A DNA stretch of 64,000 bases from Ureibacillus sp. FSL W7-1570 (lineage in GTDB: Bacteria > Bacillota > Bacilli > Bacillales_A > Planococcaceae), in the NCBI RefSeq assembly GCF_038593265.1, contig NZ_CP151979.1, positions 1,750,001 through 1,814,000 of the forward strand. Reading direction: 5' to 3'. Of this stretch, positions 1 to 8,273 are shown piece after piece. Made by a program: the position numbers and the translations under genes. Positions within the stretch are counted from its first letter, which is position 1, and the number at the start of each line of letters is the position of its first letter. The notes beneath the pieces are model-generated. The model was not told where the DNA came from, made no database searches, and saw nothing but the letters and a program-made list of their open reading frames with translations.

Positions 1-539
1 TCGATTTCTTTCCATTTTTCCCTCGATACGTCTTTTCCGGATTTCACATCATCATAAATGACGGACATCACAAGTTTTTGCGTATGTTCATCAGGGATGA
101 CCGGCTCGATTCCCTGTTCCATCAGCGCCTTTTGATACACCTTCGAAAAAATGGTGCCATCCGTCGCTAAAATGGCCACTCTATTGGCTTCAAGTTCATG
201 TGCCCGTTTCGCCGTTTCCCTGATCATATGGATCACGGGTACAGGGGACCCCTGTTGGATTTCTTCATAAAAGGTATGGGCAGTATTGCACGGGATGCAA
301 ACCAAATCAGCGCCAAAGTCGGCCAGTTTCTTGGCATCCCGAATAATGACAGGCACCGGATTATCATTTGACTTTCCTAAAATGAAAGCTGTACGGTCCG
401 GAATGGTTGTGTCGTTGTCAATAATCGTATGAACATGTTCTTGGTCTGTTGCAGCTTTTGTCAGGCGTACGATGGCTTCCCCAAGGAACATTGTCGCAAG
501 GGGGCCGACGCCTCCGATGATTCCCAAAGTTTTTTTCAT
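1..539 (-). CDS. Aspartate/glutamate racemase family protein (3' end beyond window)
   Basis: The first ~179 residues are visible; the gene runs off the left edge. The N-terminus (MKKTLGIIGGVGPLAT) and the catalytic-cysteine motif PCNTAH at residues 83-88 are typical of the aspartate racemase family, which interconverts L- and D-aspartate with two cysteines; the second cysteine lies outside the window. The ATG overlaps the TGA of the upstream D-aspartate ligase by one base, so the two are translationally coupled. By context it most likely supplies D-Asp for the peptidoglycan cross-bridge. Glutamate or another amino acid as substrate cannot be excluded from the sequence alone. Confidence 0.88.
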   Translation of the reverse strand, partial: MKKTLGIIGGVGPLATMFLGEAIVRLTKAATDQEHVHTIIDNDTTIPDRTAFILGKSNDNPVPVIIRDAKKLADFGADLVCIPCNTAHTFYEEIQQGSPVPVIHMIRETAKRAHELEANRVAILATDGTIFSKVYQKALMEQGIEPVIPDEHTQKLVMSVIYDDVKSGKDVSREKWKEI

Positions 540-1780
540 CATTCCGCCAAACCTTTTTTATTAAAGTATTTTTTATATTTTCGATAATAATTTAATTTGT
601 TCAATGTCAATTTGATCCAACGTTTTGCATTCATATCGTAAGGATAGTAGAGGGAGTTTGTCCATTTTCCTTCGCGGATCAGTTTTTTGGCTTCGATTTT
701 CAACTTCTCATTTGAAGCATACTTAAATAATACCCCTTTTGGAATGACGAGCCATAAATGTTTGTTATCCGCATAAGTCAGATCCTGTTTGATATTGAAC
801 ACATAGTCGTCCGCTACATACTTCATCAGGTTGTATCCGGCTGCCGTCACGAAATAGCTTGAACGCCCATTCCGCAAATTGATTTCAAATAAATTGTATT
901 CCCCGGTTCTAGGGTCCTTTTTCATATCGAAATTCGCAAAGCCGGTAAATCCGATATCTTCAAGGAAATAACGCACCCGATCCATCAATTCTTTGTCGTA
1001 TGTGGTGATGATCGCCGCATAGCTTCCGATTCCTTCCGGCGAATGTTCCTCCAAGATCGGATTGCCCAAACACATCAACTTCACTTTTCCGTCTTTTCCT
1101 ACATAGGCATTTAACACGCGCATGTAGGAATCGTCGCCTGGAATGAACTCCTGAATGATTAAATTGTCTTTATAAGTGGAGCTGTAAATGGCGTCCAAAA
1201 TTGCATTTTTCTCATTTTCATCATGGGCGACAAACACTTTTTTCTTGCCTGGGAACTTGCATGCCCAATAAGCGACGGAATTGGAAGCTTTGATGATGAT
1301 TGGATAATCGAATGGGATTTCAAAGTCTTTATAGTTTTCATAGCTGATAATCGTTGTTTTCGGATATTTAAAACCGTATTTTTCGCACATTTTATAGAAG
1401 TTTTCTTTCAATAAAATTTGATCCATCAGCGATTCGTCAATATATGGCACAATGAAATGCTTTTGTAGTTCCGGCTTATTTTTAATGATCAGTTTCGCAT
1501 AATCATCCCCGCAAGCAAGAAGCAACAGTTTAGTGTCTTTGTATTTTTCCGCTATCTTTTCCAATGCAGGCAAAAAGACTTCCTGCTTATTAAAATTGTC
1601 CACTTGTTCAAAAAGGATGATTTTGCTGTCTTGCGTCGCTGTCAAGTGGGAACGGCCCACTACAAGGGACTTTATTCCATATGCTTCATGGAAGGCACGG
1701 GCCATTCCATAGGCATTCATATCTGAACCACATAATACTGGCAAAAATGGTTGAGTCATTGTTCCTTCATCTCTCTTCAT
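539..1780 (-). CDS. D-aspartate ligase (ATP-grasp, peptidoglycan cross-bridge)
   Basis: 413 residues of ATP-grasp fold. From memory it resembles the D-aspartate ligase Asl of Enterococcus faecium along its length: GSDMNAYGMARAF near residues 18-30, QEFIPGDDS and MRVLNAYV near 210-225, and the nucleotide/Mg-binding FEINLRNGRSSYF near 300. Asl joins the beta-carboxylate of D-Asp to the epsilon-amino group of L-Lys in the UDP-MurNAc-pentapeptide precursor in the cytoplasm. The coupled downstream aspartate racemase would supply the D-Asp, as racD does in E. faecium. Two starts are possible: the first ATG (1780), or the ATG seven codons later, which follows AAGGA only 3 nt away. Family length (~400) fits either. 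Confidence 0.9.
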   Translation of the reverse strand: MKRDEGTMTQPFLPVLCGSDMNAYGMARAFHEAYGIKSLVVGRSHLTATQDSKIILFEQVDNFNKQEVFLPALEKIAEKYKDTKLLLLACGDDYAKLIIKNKPELQKHFIVPYIDESLMDQILLKENFYKMCEKYGFKYPKTTIISYENYKDFEIPFDYPIIIKASNSVAYWACKFPGKKKVFVAHDENEKNAILDAIYSSTYKDNLIIQEFIPGDDSYMRVLNAYVGKDGKVKLMCLGNPILEEHSPEGIGSYAAIITTYDKELMDRVRYFLEDIGFTGFANFDMKKDPRTGEYNLFEINLRNGRSSYFVTAAGYNLMKYVADDYVFNIKQDLTYADNKHLWLVIPKGVLFKYASNEKLKIEAKKLIREGKWTNSLYYPYDMNAKRWIKLTLNKLNYYRKYKKYFNKKGLAE

Positions 1781-1939
1781 CTATTCTCTTTAATCATTGC
1801 CAACAATTTTCTTGACTAAAATGAAAGTAGCATGAAATGGTATCAAAATCAATCATTTGGGCAAAGTAATATACAACTGTTATCTATGTTGAAACAATAT
1901 TTATTTTGCAATATTGAAATCAATTGTCCATATCCCAAA

Positions 1940-3412
1940 CTATTTATTTTCAAAATAAAAATCAATCGTCCAATAAGGGGTTGTACCATCAAAAGCAACC
2001 CCGGTGAAGGCATGGGTAAAACGTCCATACAAGATATTTTCCCGATGTTCCAGGCTGTTCATCAAAGCTTCATGGGCATAAATCGTATTATAAGCGCCAG
2101 CCGCTATATTTTCTCCACCGCCTTGGACAAAATTCATGCCATCCAGAAGCATCCGCTCCAAAGCGCTTTTTCCGTCGCTGCCGATATGGGAGACGAAATG
2201 GTTCCGCACCATATCCAGGCTATGTTTTCTGGCGGTTTCCCGGTATTGCTGCGCACTGATAAGCGGGGGGATTCCTTCAGCGGCGCGGGCCTGATTCATC
2301 AATTCCACCATTAAATTTTCAAAGCCTTCCCGCCGGTCTTCCACCCGATTATCTCCGTAATACCCTTCTTTTTTCTTTTCGTATTCCCTTTCAACCCAAA
2401 GAATCGACCTTACCGTGTCGCGGTTGTATAAATCGAAAAAGAACGTGACATATTTCCCTTCGATGAAATACATCGAATAGCCTTCATCTTTCAACAGTTT
2501 ATACCAAAGATTATTTTTTAAAATCGCTTCGATTCCTTTTCCATATTGCTTTAAAACCTGGTTTTTGTCACTTTTCCCAATCGTTATCCCGAATAATTCT
2601 TTGCCTTTGATTGTGCTGTAAAAGCCGACGACTTCGTTGTTTTCGTTGACCCCTTCCAATTCCAATTGCTCATTTCTTCCGATTTGATGCCAAACAAATT
2701 CGTATTCCGAGTTGTAGCTGGCCAATACTTTTCCGCTTGCCTGCTTTCTTTCCGGAATTTTGCCGGCCGCAAGGATTTTATCATAGTCCGCAACCAGGAT
2801 GGTTCGATACAGGAAACTGGCAAATTGGCCGTTTGTCACATATTGTTCAGGCATGAAATACCCGTTGCTTCCGGTTGTAATGCCAAGCCCGTATAATGTA
2901 TAAATATAGTCATATGCCCAATGCCCTTTTGGGACATCCTGGAATAACCGGATCCATCCCGAATATTGCAAATCGAATGTATTCACCAAAATTTTGGCCA
3001 ACTGGGCCCGGTATAAAGGTTCTTCCCCTCTAAAGCGTCCTCCGTCTCCATCAAATATTCCCGCTTCATAAGCCCAAAGGATGGAATCATAATAAGGATC
3101 CGACGGCGCTGCATCCTTAAACGGATCCCCGCTATAATCCCTGATTCCATGCAAATGGTCATGGAACAATGTATGGAGGATTTTGGCCGCTTCCTTGCGT
3201 GAAATACTTTGATTGGGATGAAACTTGTCATCCGTTTTATAATCATAGACGTCCAATTGATTCAAATAGTTGATTGCTTCATAGTGGCTGTCGGCGGAAC
3301 CGATATCCTGAAAATGCTTTTCCGCTTTCACATCATGTGGAATAAAAACAAATACACAAGCGAGGAATAACAGATGGAGAAACATGGAGCCTTTCATAAC
3401 CAAATTTCGCAT
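1940..3412 (-). CDS. Secreted SLH-domain protein with C-terminal CAP (SCP-like) domain
   Basis: About 490 residues. A signal peptide with a hydrophobic core (LHLLFLACVFVFI) ends near DVKA. Three SLH motifs follow (roughly residues 35-85, 95-145 and 150-205, each starting F-Q/K-D), which normally anchor proteins to secondary wall polymers. Then comes a CAP-associated linker region (~240-355) and a CAP domain (~360-490) with conserved histidines and GENIAAG, related to YkwD/YlbC of Bacillus. The exact activity of bacterial CAP domains is unknown. The ATG at 3412 is preferred because AAGGAG lies 10 nt upstream; the GTG at 3421 is only 1-2 nt from it. It is separated from its neighbours and seems monocistronic. 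Confidence 0.85.
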   Translation of the reverse strand: MRNLVMKGSMFLHLLFLACVFVFIPHDVKAEKHFQDIGSADSHYEAINYLNQLDVYDYKTDDKFHPNQSISRKEAAKILHTLFHDHLHGIRDYSGDPFKDAAPSDPYYDSILWAYEAGIFDGDGGRFRGEEPLYRAQLAKILVNTFDLQYSGWIRLFQDVPKGHWAYDYIYTLYGLGITTGSNGYFMPEQYVTNGQFASFLYRTILVADYDKILAAGKIPERKQASGKVLASYNSEYEFVWHQIGRNEQLELEGVNENNEVVGFYSTIKGKELFGITIGKSDKNQVLKQYGKGIEAILKNNLWYKLLKDEGYSMYFIEGKYVTFFFDLYNRDTVRSILWVEREYEKKKEGYYGDNRVEDRREGFENLMVELMNQARAAEGIPPLISAQQYRETARKHSLDMVRNHFVSHIGSDGKSALERMLLDGMNFVQGGGENIAAGAYNTIYAHEALMNSLEHRENILYGRFTHAFTGVAFDGTTPYWTIDFYFENK

Positions 3413-3534
3413 GGAGGTCACACTCCTTCAAGTGCCCTGTATGATTCTATTATAAGAGTAAATGTTTATGTTTTCTAAGAAAATTTTGACAACTTGTGCA
3501 CGAAATGATGATAAACTTACCAAATGGCGTGAAA

Positions 3535-3575
3535 TGAAAAAAGGAAAAATTGAGCCTTCTCAATTTCTCCTTTTT
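3535..3575 (-). terminator. Rho-independent terminator after the 80-residue gene
   Basis: On the minus strand a stem of AAATTGAG paired with CTCAATTT is extended by GGA/TCC pairs and followed by a T-run. It lies about 30 nt after the stop at 3604. Confidence 0.7.
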
Positions 3576-3603
3576 CTATAGGGAAGACAGCTTTGTCCCC
3601 GCT

Positions 3604-3846
3604 TTAAGCGTTGTCAAAATGATGCTTTTCATCCGGCGATTCTTTGCGGAACAGTTCTTCCAATAACTCGTCCCCTTCCGCTTTCACCCGTTTATTGAGT
3701 TCATCCACCGGAATCGAATCCACTGTCTGCATATCCTCATGCAAATCAAAAAGGCTGATATTGTCTGATGGCACCCGGTCCGGTTTTTCTTCATATGGAA
3801 TATCAGCAAATTTCTTCTTTGAATCCGGCAATGAATCTTTTTTCAT
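3604..3846 (-). CDS. Small acidic hypothetical protein
   Basis: 80 residues if started at the ATG (MKKDSLPDSK), which follows AAAGGAG by 10 nt; a GTG three codons upstream overlaps the ribosome-binding site and is less likely. It is rich in Asp, Glu and Lys with no membrane segment or cysteine, and is probably cytosolic and partly helical in the second half (around VDELNKRVKAEGDELLEEL). I do not recognise the family. A good ribosome-binding site upstream and a terminator downstream support a real single-gene unit. Confidence 0.6.
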   Translation of the reverse strand: MKKDSLPDSKKKFADIPYEEKPDRVPSDNISLFDLHEDMQTVDSIPVDELNKRVKAEGDELLEELFRKESPDEKHHFDNA

Positions 3847-3908
3847 ATGCAACACACTCCTTTATGGTAGTATGTGTTGACGGTACCGCTTTATTCATCA
3901 ATGAAGAT

Positions 3909-4607
3909 TCATGCCATCATATACTCCAATTTTTGCGCAAAAGTCACATTGTTCGGGTTCCATTTTCTGATAGGACATTGATAGACTTTGTAAGGCAATC
4001 CAAGAGTTCTGACGAATTCCACAAATTTTCCATCAAACCAAGGCGGACTCCATGCCCCTGAACGGCAAATATGGATGGCGGCGGTTTTGATCCCTTCATA
4101 CAAATCATCAAATTTTAAATATTGTATGTTGAATGCTTTATTGATTTCTTTAAAAAATTCCGGCTTTTCCTTCGTAAAAGGACTGTAGATGATATACGCT
4201 TTACTGATGATTCCATTTTTCAAAAGTTTTCCAAGCCAGTTGGCACAATTGACTTCGAACTGCAATGAAGCAAGCCCGCCGTATCCCAGATCCGAATGGG
4301 CATCAAAAAGATACACTTCATCCACATTAAATTTTTCCGCGATTTTGTATGATAAAGCATGGGAATCCGATACATAAACGTTCACTTCTTGATCCCATCG
4401 GAAAAATTGTTTGATTTTATTCCAGAAAAAATCAACATCTTTCGAAAGGGCAAAAGATTTTTCAAAATCTTTTCCATAGGATTTGTATTGAAAATAACGC
4501 TTATACCATAAATCATTGATCGTTCTTTTATTTTCAACACTTGATGTTATTTCTTGATTTTCAGCGGATATGAAGTAGTCCCAGTCGATTGACAATAAAC
4601 TTGCCAC
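3909..4607 (-). CDS. UPF0489 family protein (arginase-like fold)
   Basis: 232 residues, starting at a GTG served by GGAGGGG 7 nt upstream; the TTG at 4622 overlaps that site and is rejected. The start SLLSIDWDYF and the central FDAHSDLGYGG are reminiscent of the UPF0489 family, whose Asp/His motifs recall the metal-binding ureohydrolase/deacetylase fold. No substrate is established. It has no signal peptide and stands alone between oppositely oriented or unrelated genes. Confidence 0.65.
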   Translation of the reverse strand: MASLLSIDWDYFISAENQEITSSVENKRTINDLWYKRYFQYKSYGKDFEKSFALSKDVDFFWNKIKQFFRWDQEVNVYVSDSHALSYKIAEKFNVDEVYLFDAHSDLGYGGLASLQFEVNCANWLGKLLKNGIISKAYIIYSPFTKEKPEFFKEINKAFNIQYLKFDDLYEGIKTAAIHICRSGAWSPPWFDGKFVEFVRTLGLPYKVYQCPIRKWNPNNVTFAQKLEYMMA

Positions 4608-4776
4608 TGCAAACCCCTCCAAAAATCAAAAACTGTCGCTAATAAAATCGTAATACTCGATCAGTGGAATATCAAACAATCTCCTTAATTTTTGAAAAAA
4701 AAGCCATATTTTTAGAGTCGGTGCTTTTATTTTGGTAGAATTATAAATATAGAAGATTTTAGGAGGGATATGGCTT

Positions 4777-5337
4777 ATGTATGATGTAGCAATTATCGGC
4801 GCAGGACCAGCCGGAGGAAGCGCTGCGATTTTTACGGCAAAAGCAGGAAAGAAAACGGTGATTTTGGACAGCGACCAAGGCGTAACAAAACGTGCAATGC
4901 TTTACAATCACTACGGCGTGAAAGAAATTACTGGACCGGAATTGGTGAAAACAGGAATTGAACAAGCTAAACATTACGGTGCTGAACTGATTGAAGCAAA
5001 AGTGACAGGCATTTCAAAAACTGAAAACGGATTTAAACTCCAATATGAAAATGGCGAAGTGGAAGCAAAACATGTCATCCTTGCCACAGGTTTTTTAACT
5101 GATCTGGCGGAAAGCATCGGACTTAATACGAAACCAGGAACTGAGCCAAGAGTAAAAACTATTTTTGATGTGGACGCAAATGGCAAAACAAATGTGGAAG
5201 GCATCTGGGCTGCTGGTACATGCGCAGGTGTGAGCGTCCATACCATCATTACAGCGGGTGACGGTGCGAAGGTTGCCATCAATGTCATCAGTGAACTGAA
5301 CGGCGAACGTTACGTGGATCACGATGTGTTGAAATAA
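4777..5337 (+). CDS. Small FAD-binding oxidoreductase (thioredoxin-reductase-like, lacks NAD(P)H domain)
   Basis: 186 residues. It has an N-terminal dinucleotide-binding GAGPAGGSAA (residues ~8-17), an ATG-type motif in ILATGF (~105) and a C-terminal FAD motif GIWAAGTCAG (~143-152). Compared with thioredoxin reductase (~310-330 residues), the inserted NADPH-binding domain and the redox CxxC are absent. It may therefore be a flavoprotein that needs a partner or works on a non-thioredoxin substrate. AGGAGG lies 10 nt before the ATG. An independent unit with its own terminator. Confidence 0.75.
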   Translation: MYDVAIIGAGPAGGSAAIFTAKAGKKTVILDSDQGVTKRAMLYNHYGVKEITGPELVKTGIEQAKHYGAELIEAKVTGISKTENGFKLQYENGEVEAKHVILATGFLTDLAESIGLNTKPGTEPRVKTIFDVDANGKTNVEGIWAAGTCAGVSVHTIITAGDGAKVAINVISELNGERYVDHDVLK

Positions 5338-5354
5338 TTTGATAAAATCTTGAT

Positions 5355-5393
5355 AAGCCGAGGCGGAAAGAAGATTTCTGCCCCGGCTTTTTT
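5355..5393 (+). terminator. Rho-independent terminator after the FAD oxidoreductase
   Basis: A GC-rich stem (AAGCCG...CGGCTT with an inner GGC/GCC part) is followed by TTTTTT, 18 nt after the stop codon. Confidence 0.8.
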
Positions 5394-5555
5394 CATTCCT
5401 TCAATTTCGCTTTTTGGAAACCCCGTTTTGCAATTTTTTTCATGAATCAGCATATTATCGATTTATAAACATAAACGGATGATTCTTCCACAATATTGCA
5501 AAATTTTTGTATGCGCTTTCATGATATAATATTTCCAACAAAAGGAGTGATTGGC

Positions 5556-5996
5556 ATGATCGCGAATTATAAAAACATTTTAGTCGCTATGGATGGTTCA
5601 AAAGAGTCTGAGGCGGCTCTTCATGAAGGAATTAGGATTGCGAAAGAAAATCAGGCTTCTTTAAAATTGGTGACGATTATTGATACAACCCGTGTAGCAA
5701 GGGCAAAAAAATATAAAGAAATTTTGACGCGAAATCTTGAAGAAATAAATAAACGGATGGACCAATACCGCAAAGAGGCAACATCCCAAAACATAGAAGA
5801 TGTTGAAGTGATCATTGAAAAAGGTTCCCCGAAAAAACTGATTCCAATCGATGTCGCCGAAAGAGTGAATGCGGATTTAATCATCTGCGGTGCAACGGGA
5901 TTGACTCCTGCTGAACAAATCTTTTTGGGATCTGTCACACAGCATATCGTCACTTCCGCAAAATGTGATGTGCTTGTCGTACGAAATGTGGAATAA
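5556..5996 (+). CDS. Universal stress protein (UspA family)
   Basis: 146 residues, the usual size. The N-terminal strand YKNILVAMDGSKES and the ATP-binding loop GATGLTPAEQIFLGSVTQHIV (residues ~115-135, a G-2x-G-9x-G-S/T pattern) place it among ATP-binding UspA proteins. These are cytosolic stress-survival proteins without a single defined reaction. The ATG at 5556 follows AAAGGAGTG; the longer frame upstream has no ribosome-binding site. It stands alone and ends in a strong hairpin. Confidence 0.9.
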   Translation: MIANYKNILVAMDGSKESEAALHEGIRIAKENQASLKLVTIIDTTRVARAKKYKEILTRNLEEINKRMDQYRKEATSQNIEDVEVIIEKGSPKKLIPIDVAERVNADLIICGATGLTPAEQIFLGSVTQHIVTSAKCDVLVVRNVE

Positions 5997-6043
5997 GGGT
6001 TTCAAGCAAGGAAAGTTTCCTTGCTTGAAACCCTTAATTTTTA
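5997..6043 (+). terminator. Long perfect hairpin terminator after uspA
   Basis: An 18-bp perfect stem (GGGTTTCAAGCAAGGAAA and its complement) with almost no loop is followed by TTAATTTTTATT. It lies between the convergent uspA and pirin genes and overlaps the pirin stop. Confidence 0.85.
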
Positions 6044-7063
6044 TTCTCCCGGCTTTTCGATGATCCCATCCGGATATTTGGCAAATCTGCCCGCATCTCT
6101 ATGATTCACGGGATCCGGTCTATCCCATTTCCAACCGCCAAATTTTGTTTTATTATATTCGGCAAAAGTCGCATAAATTTCTTCCTTTTTATTCATCACA
6201 AAAGGACCGAATTGAGCAACGGGCTCATTGATCGGCTCACCTTCCAATACAAGGATGGAACTGTATTGATCTCCGTTTTGGATAACAATCTCTTCGTCCC
6301 CTGCCAGTTTGCAGCGATAATTCGCTTGTATCGCCGCACCATCAATTTGTATTGTTCCCCCTTCATAATAATACAAATTCCTATTGATGGTACCCGATAC
6401 TTTCGGAAGAGTCATGATGGCTCCCGGCTCCATATGTATCAAATAAATCCCCACATGATGGTTATTATTTTTCGCCCAAGAAGCCATGTTCGGTTCCAAA
6501 GCCGTGATTCCATACATTTCCCCGGCAATCACTTTCACTGTTGTTTTGTTTCCATCGAAATCATTTTCAATAACCGGGATATCTTCTCTCCAAAACATTC
6601 GGTATTCCGGTTCCGCTTTTTTTCCTTTTTGATCCAAGTTTAACCAAATTTGAAACAATTCAAGTGGATTTGTCTGTTCCTTATTGACAAGCGGAAACAT
6701 TTCAGAATGCTGGCATCCTTTCCCCGCAGTCAACCATTGGACATCGCCGCTTGCATATCGGCAAACAGACCCCCTGGAATCGAAGTGATCAACTACCCCT
6801 TGCAGAACGATTGTGACTGTTTCATACCCTTTGTGAGGATGAACGGGAAATCCGGGAATCGCCTTTCCATGGTACATACGAAAGCCATCCTTTAATTTAA
6901 AATCTTCCCCCAGGTCCCGTCCTTCCAGCAGTTCCGCGTCTACTCCCTGCTCTTCGTTGCCCGGCGGATACATGTCTTTGTGATATGCAGTCAAAATAAA
7001 AGGGCTTTCTGTAGTCCATTGCGTTCCCAATTTTTGCAACCCGATAATTTTTCTGTTTTGCAT
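6041..7063 (-). CDS. Pirin family protein (bicupin)
   Basis: 340 residues with two cupin halves. The N-terminal half holds the metal-binding cluster: HPHKGYETV (about residue 73), then GKGCQHSEM about 45 residues later, as in pirins with a mononuclear iron site (some have quercetinase activity). Here the substrate is unknown. The ATG at 7063 (MQNRKIIGLQ) follows GAGGTGACATTC; 12 extra codons upstream lack a site. It is convergent with uspA and has no obvious operon partner. Confidence 0.88.
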   Translation of the reverse strand: MQNRKIIGLQKLGTQWTTESPFILTAYHKDMYPPGNEEQGVDAELLEGRDLGEDFKLKDGFRMYHGKAIPGFPVHPHKGYETVTIVLQGVVDHFDSRGSVCRYASGDVQWLTAGKGCQHSEMFPLVNKEQTNPLELFQIWLNLDQKGKKAEPEYRMFWREDIPVIENDFDGNKTTVKVIAGEMYGITALEPNMASWAKNNNHHVGIYLIHMEPGAIMTLPKVSGTINRNLYYYEGGTIQIDGAAIQANYRCKLAGDEEIVIQNGDQYSSILVLEGEPINEPVAQFGPFVMNKKEEIYATFAEYNKTKFGGWKWDRPDPVNHRDAGRFAKYPDGIIEKPGE

Positions 7064-7153
7064 GAATGTCACCTCACACCTCGTCTGTTCTAATTCCATA
7101 CTAGCAAATTTTGACTTTGATAAAAAATTAAAAATCGTACAAAATAATGAAAT

Positions 7154-7450
7154 GAGGCTGGGACATAACTAATAAAGTGAACGAGCTGCAAAAAGAATTT
7201 TTGTAAAAAATTGATTGGAGTGACGGGGCGAGTGCTCCTGTCGCGCACGCTTAGTCGCAAAGCAAAAGCTTTCCTGCGGGAACAGCCCGAGTCTCGAGAC
7301 CCCGCAGGAGCGAAGGATTGAGCTCCGAGGAGGCTCGAGCCGGGCCCGCGGAAAGCGTCCCCGGAACGGAAATCAATTTTCTTCAATTATCAAAAAAACA
7401 CCATTTTCTCCCGGGAGAAAATGGTGTTTTTTATCTTTTGTCCCAGCCTC
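7154..7450. repeat. GC-rich MITE-like repeat with 12-bp terminal inverted repeats
   Basis: 297 bp bounded by perfect inverted repeats GAGGCTGGGACA (7154-7165) and TGTCCCAGCCTC (7439-7450). The interior is much richer in G+C than its surroundings and includes a long inverted segment (CTGCGGG...CCCGCAG around 7275-7310). Similar elements, recognised by the motif CTTTCCGCGGGC, are scattered through many Bacillaceae genomes. It encodes no protein I would support. Its right part contains a hairpin that can end transcription from both sides. Confidence 0.7.
7392..7432. terminator. Bidirectional hairpin terminator inside the repeat
   Basis: The stem AAAACACCATTTTCTC / GAGAAAATGGTGTTTT with a CCGG loop is flanked by A- and T-runs. 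It can terminate the gamma SASP transcript coming from the right. Confidence 0.8.
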
Positions 7451-7458
7451 TTTTCCTA

Positions 7459-8046
7459 TTAAGAATTCGGCTGATTCTTTCTGAACCGTTGTTGCGGTTG
7501 GAATCCGCTTTCTTCGGCAATTTCTTCTTTCACTTGTTGGATGTTTGTTCCAGCTGGTGTTTTGGCAGGAGCCGGGCTTGGCTGTGGTTTATTTGGACTT
7601 GCAAAACCGCTCTCTTGGGCGATTTCTTCCCTCACTTGTTGGATGTCCGTTCCTGCGGGTGTTTTACCTGGAGCAGGGCTTGGTTGAGGTTTATTTGGAT
7701 TTGCAAAACCGCTCTCTTGGGCGATTTCTTCCCTCACTTGCTGGATGTCCGTTCCTGCGGGTGTTTTACCTGGAGCAGGGCTTGGCTGTGGTTTATTTGG
7801 ATTTGCAAAACCGCTCTCTTGGGCGATTTCTTCCCTCACTTGCTGGATGTCCGTTCCTGCAGGTGTTTTACCAGGTTGGCTTGGTTGTGAGAAGCTTTGA
7901 TTCCCAAAGCCGCCTTCCTGAGCAATTTCTTCCCTCACTTTTTGGGGATTCGTTCCGAATGTTGAACTGCTGCCTTGAGCATTTTGACGTTTCACTTCTT
8001 CAATATTTGTTCCTGTTTGCGTAAATTGTTTATTGTTATTTGCCAT
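7459..8046 (-). CDS. Gamma-type SASP-like protein with expanded 34-residue repeats
   Basis: 195 residues, hydrophilic, rich in Gln, Pro and Ala. The N-terminus (MANNNKQFTQTGTNIEEVKR) and the recurring T-[ND]-I-Q-Q-V-[RK] motif match gamma-type small acid-soluble spore proteins (SspE), the amino-acid store of the spore core. Near-identical units of 34 residues (102 bp; unit starts at 7540, 7642, 7744, 7846) are joined by Pro/Ala linkers. Every unit carries EEIAQE or EEIAEE, which resembles the GPR protease site of alpha/beta SASPs rather than the EFASE site of gamma types. The length is about twice that of B. subtilis SspE. The ribosome-binding site GGAGGTG is good. Expected in the forespore (sigma G). 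Confidence 0.82.
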   Translation of the reverse strand: MANNNKQFTQTGTNIEEVKRQNAQGSSSTFGTNPQKVREEIAQEGGFGNQSFSQPSQPGKTPAGTDIQQVREEIAQESGFANPNKPQPSPAPGKTPAGTDIQQVREEIAQESGFANPNKPQPSPAPGKTPAGTDIQQVREEIAQESGFASPNKPQPSPAPAKTPAGTNIQQVKEEIAEESGFQPQQRFRKNQPNS

Positions 8047-8273
8047 CTTTGCACCTCCATAAGTGTTATGCCTTTATCATGCTAAATTTAATGTGAATTA
8101 TTCATCATGGTTGCCGCTCATTTTCTTCCAATCATGAAAGCAGGCATTCCCGCAATTATTTCCTTATAAGAAACGGGCGAATAATCCCTTTCGAATCGGT
8201 GCAAAACAATTAAGCATTTTCTTTATTGTCCTTTCATACAATAGTGCATGTCCTGCTAGATGGAGGAATGTTC

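Noticed and set aside
1832-2314. 160-codon frame opposite the SLH-CAP gene
   Set aside because: It lies antisense to the conserved CAP domain with no independent signals.
7318-8024. Frames of 190 and 159 codons opposite the gamma SASP
   Set aside because: They are repetitive shadows of the SASP repeats on the other strand.
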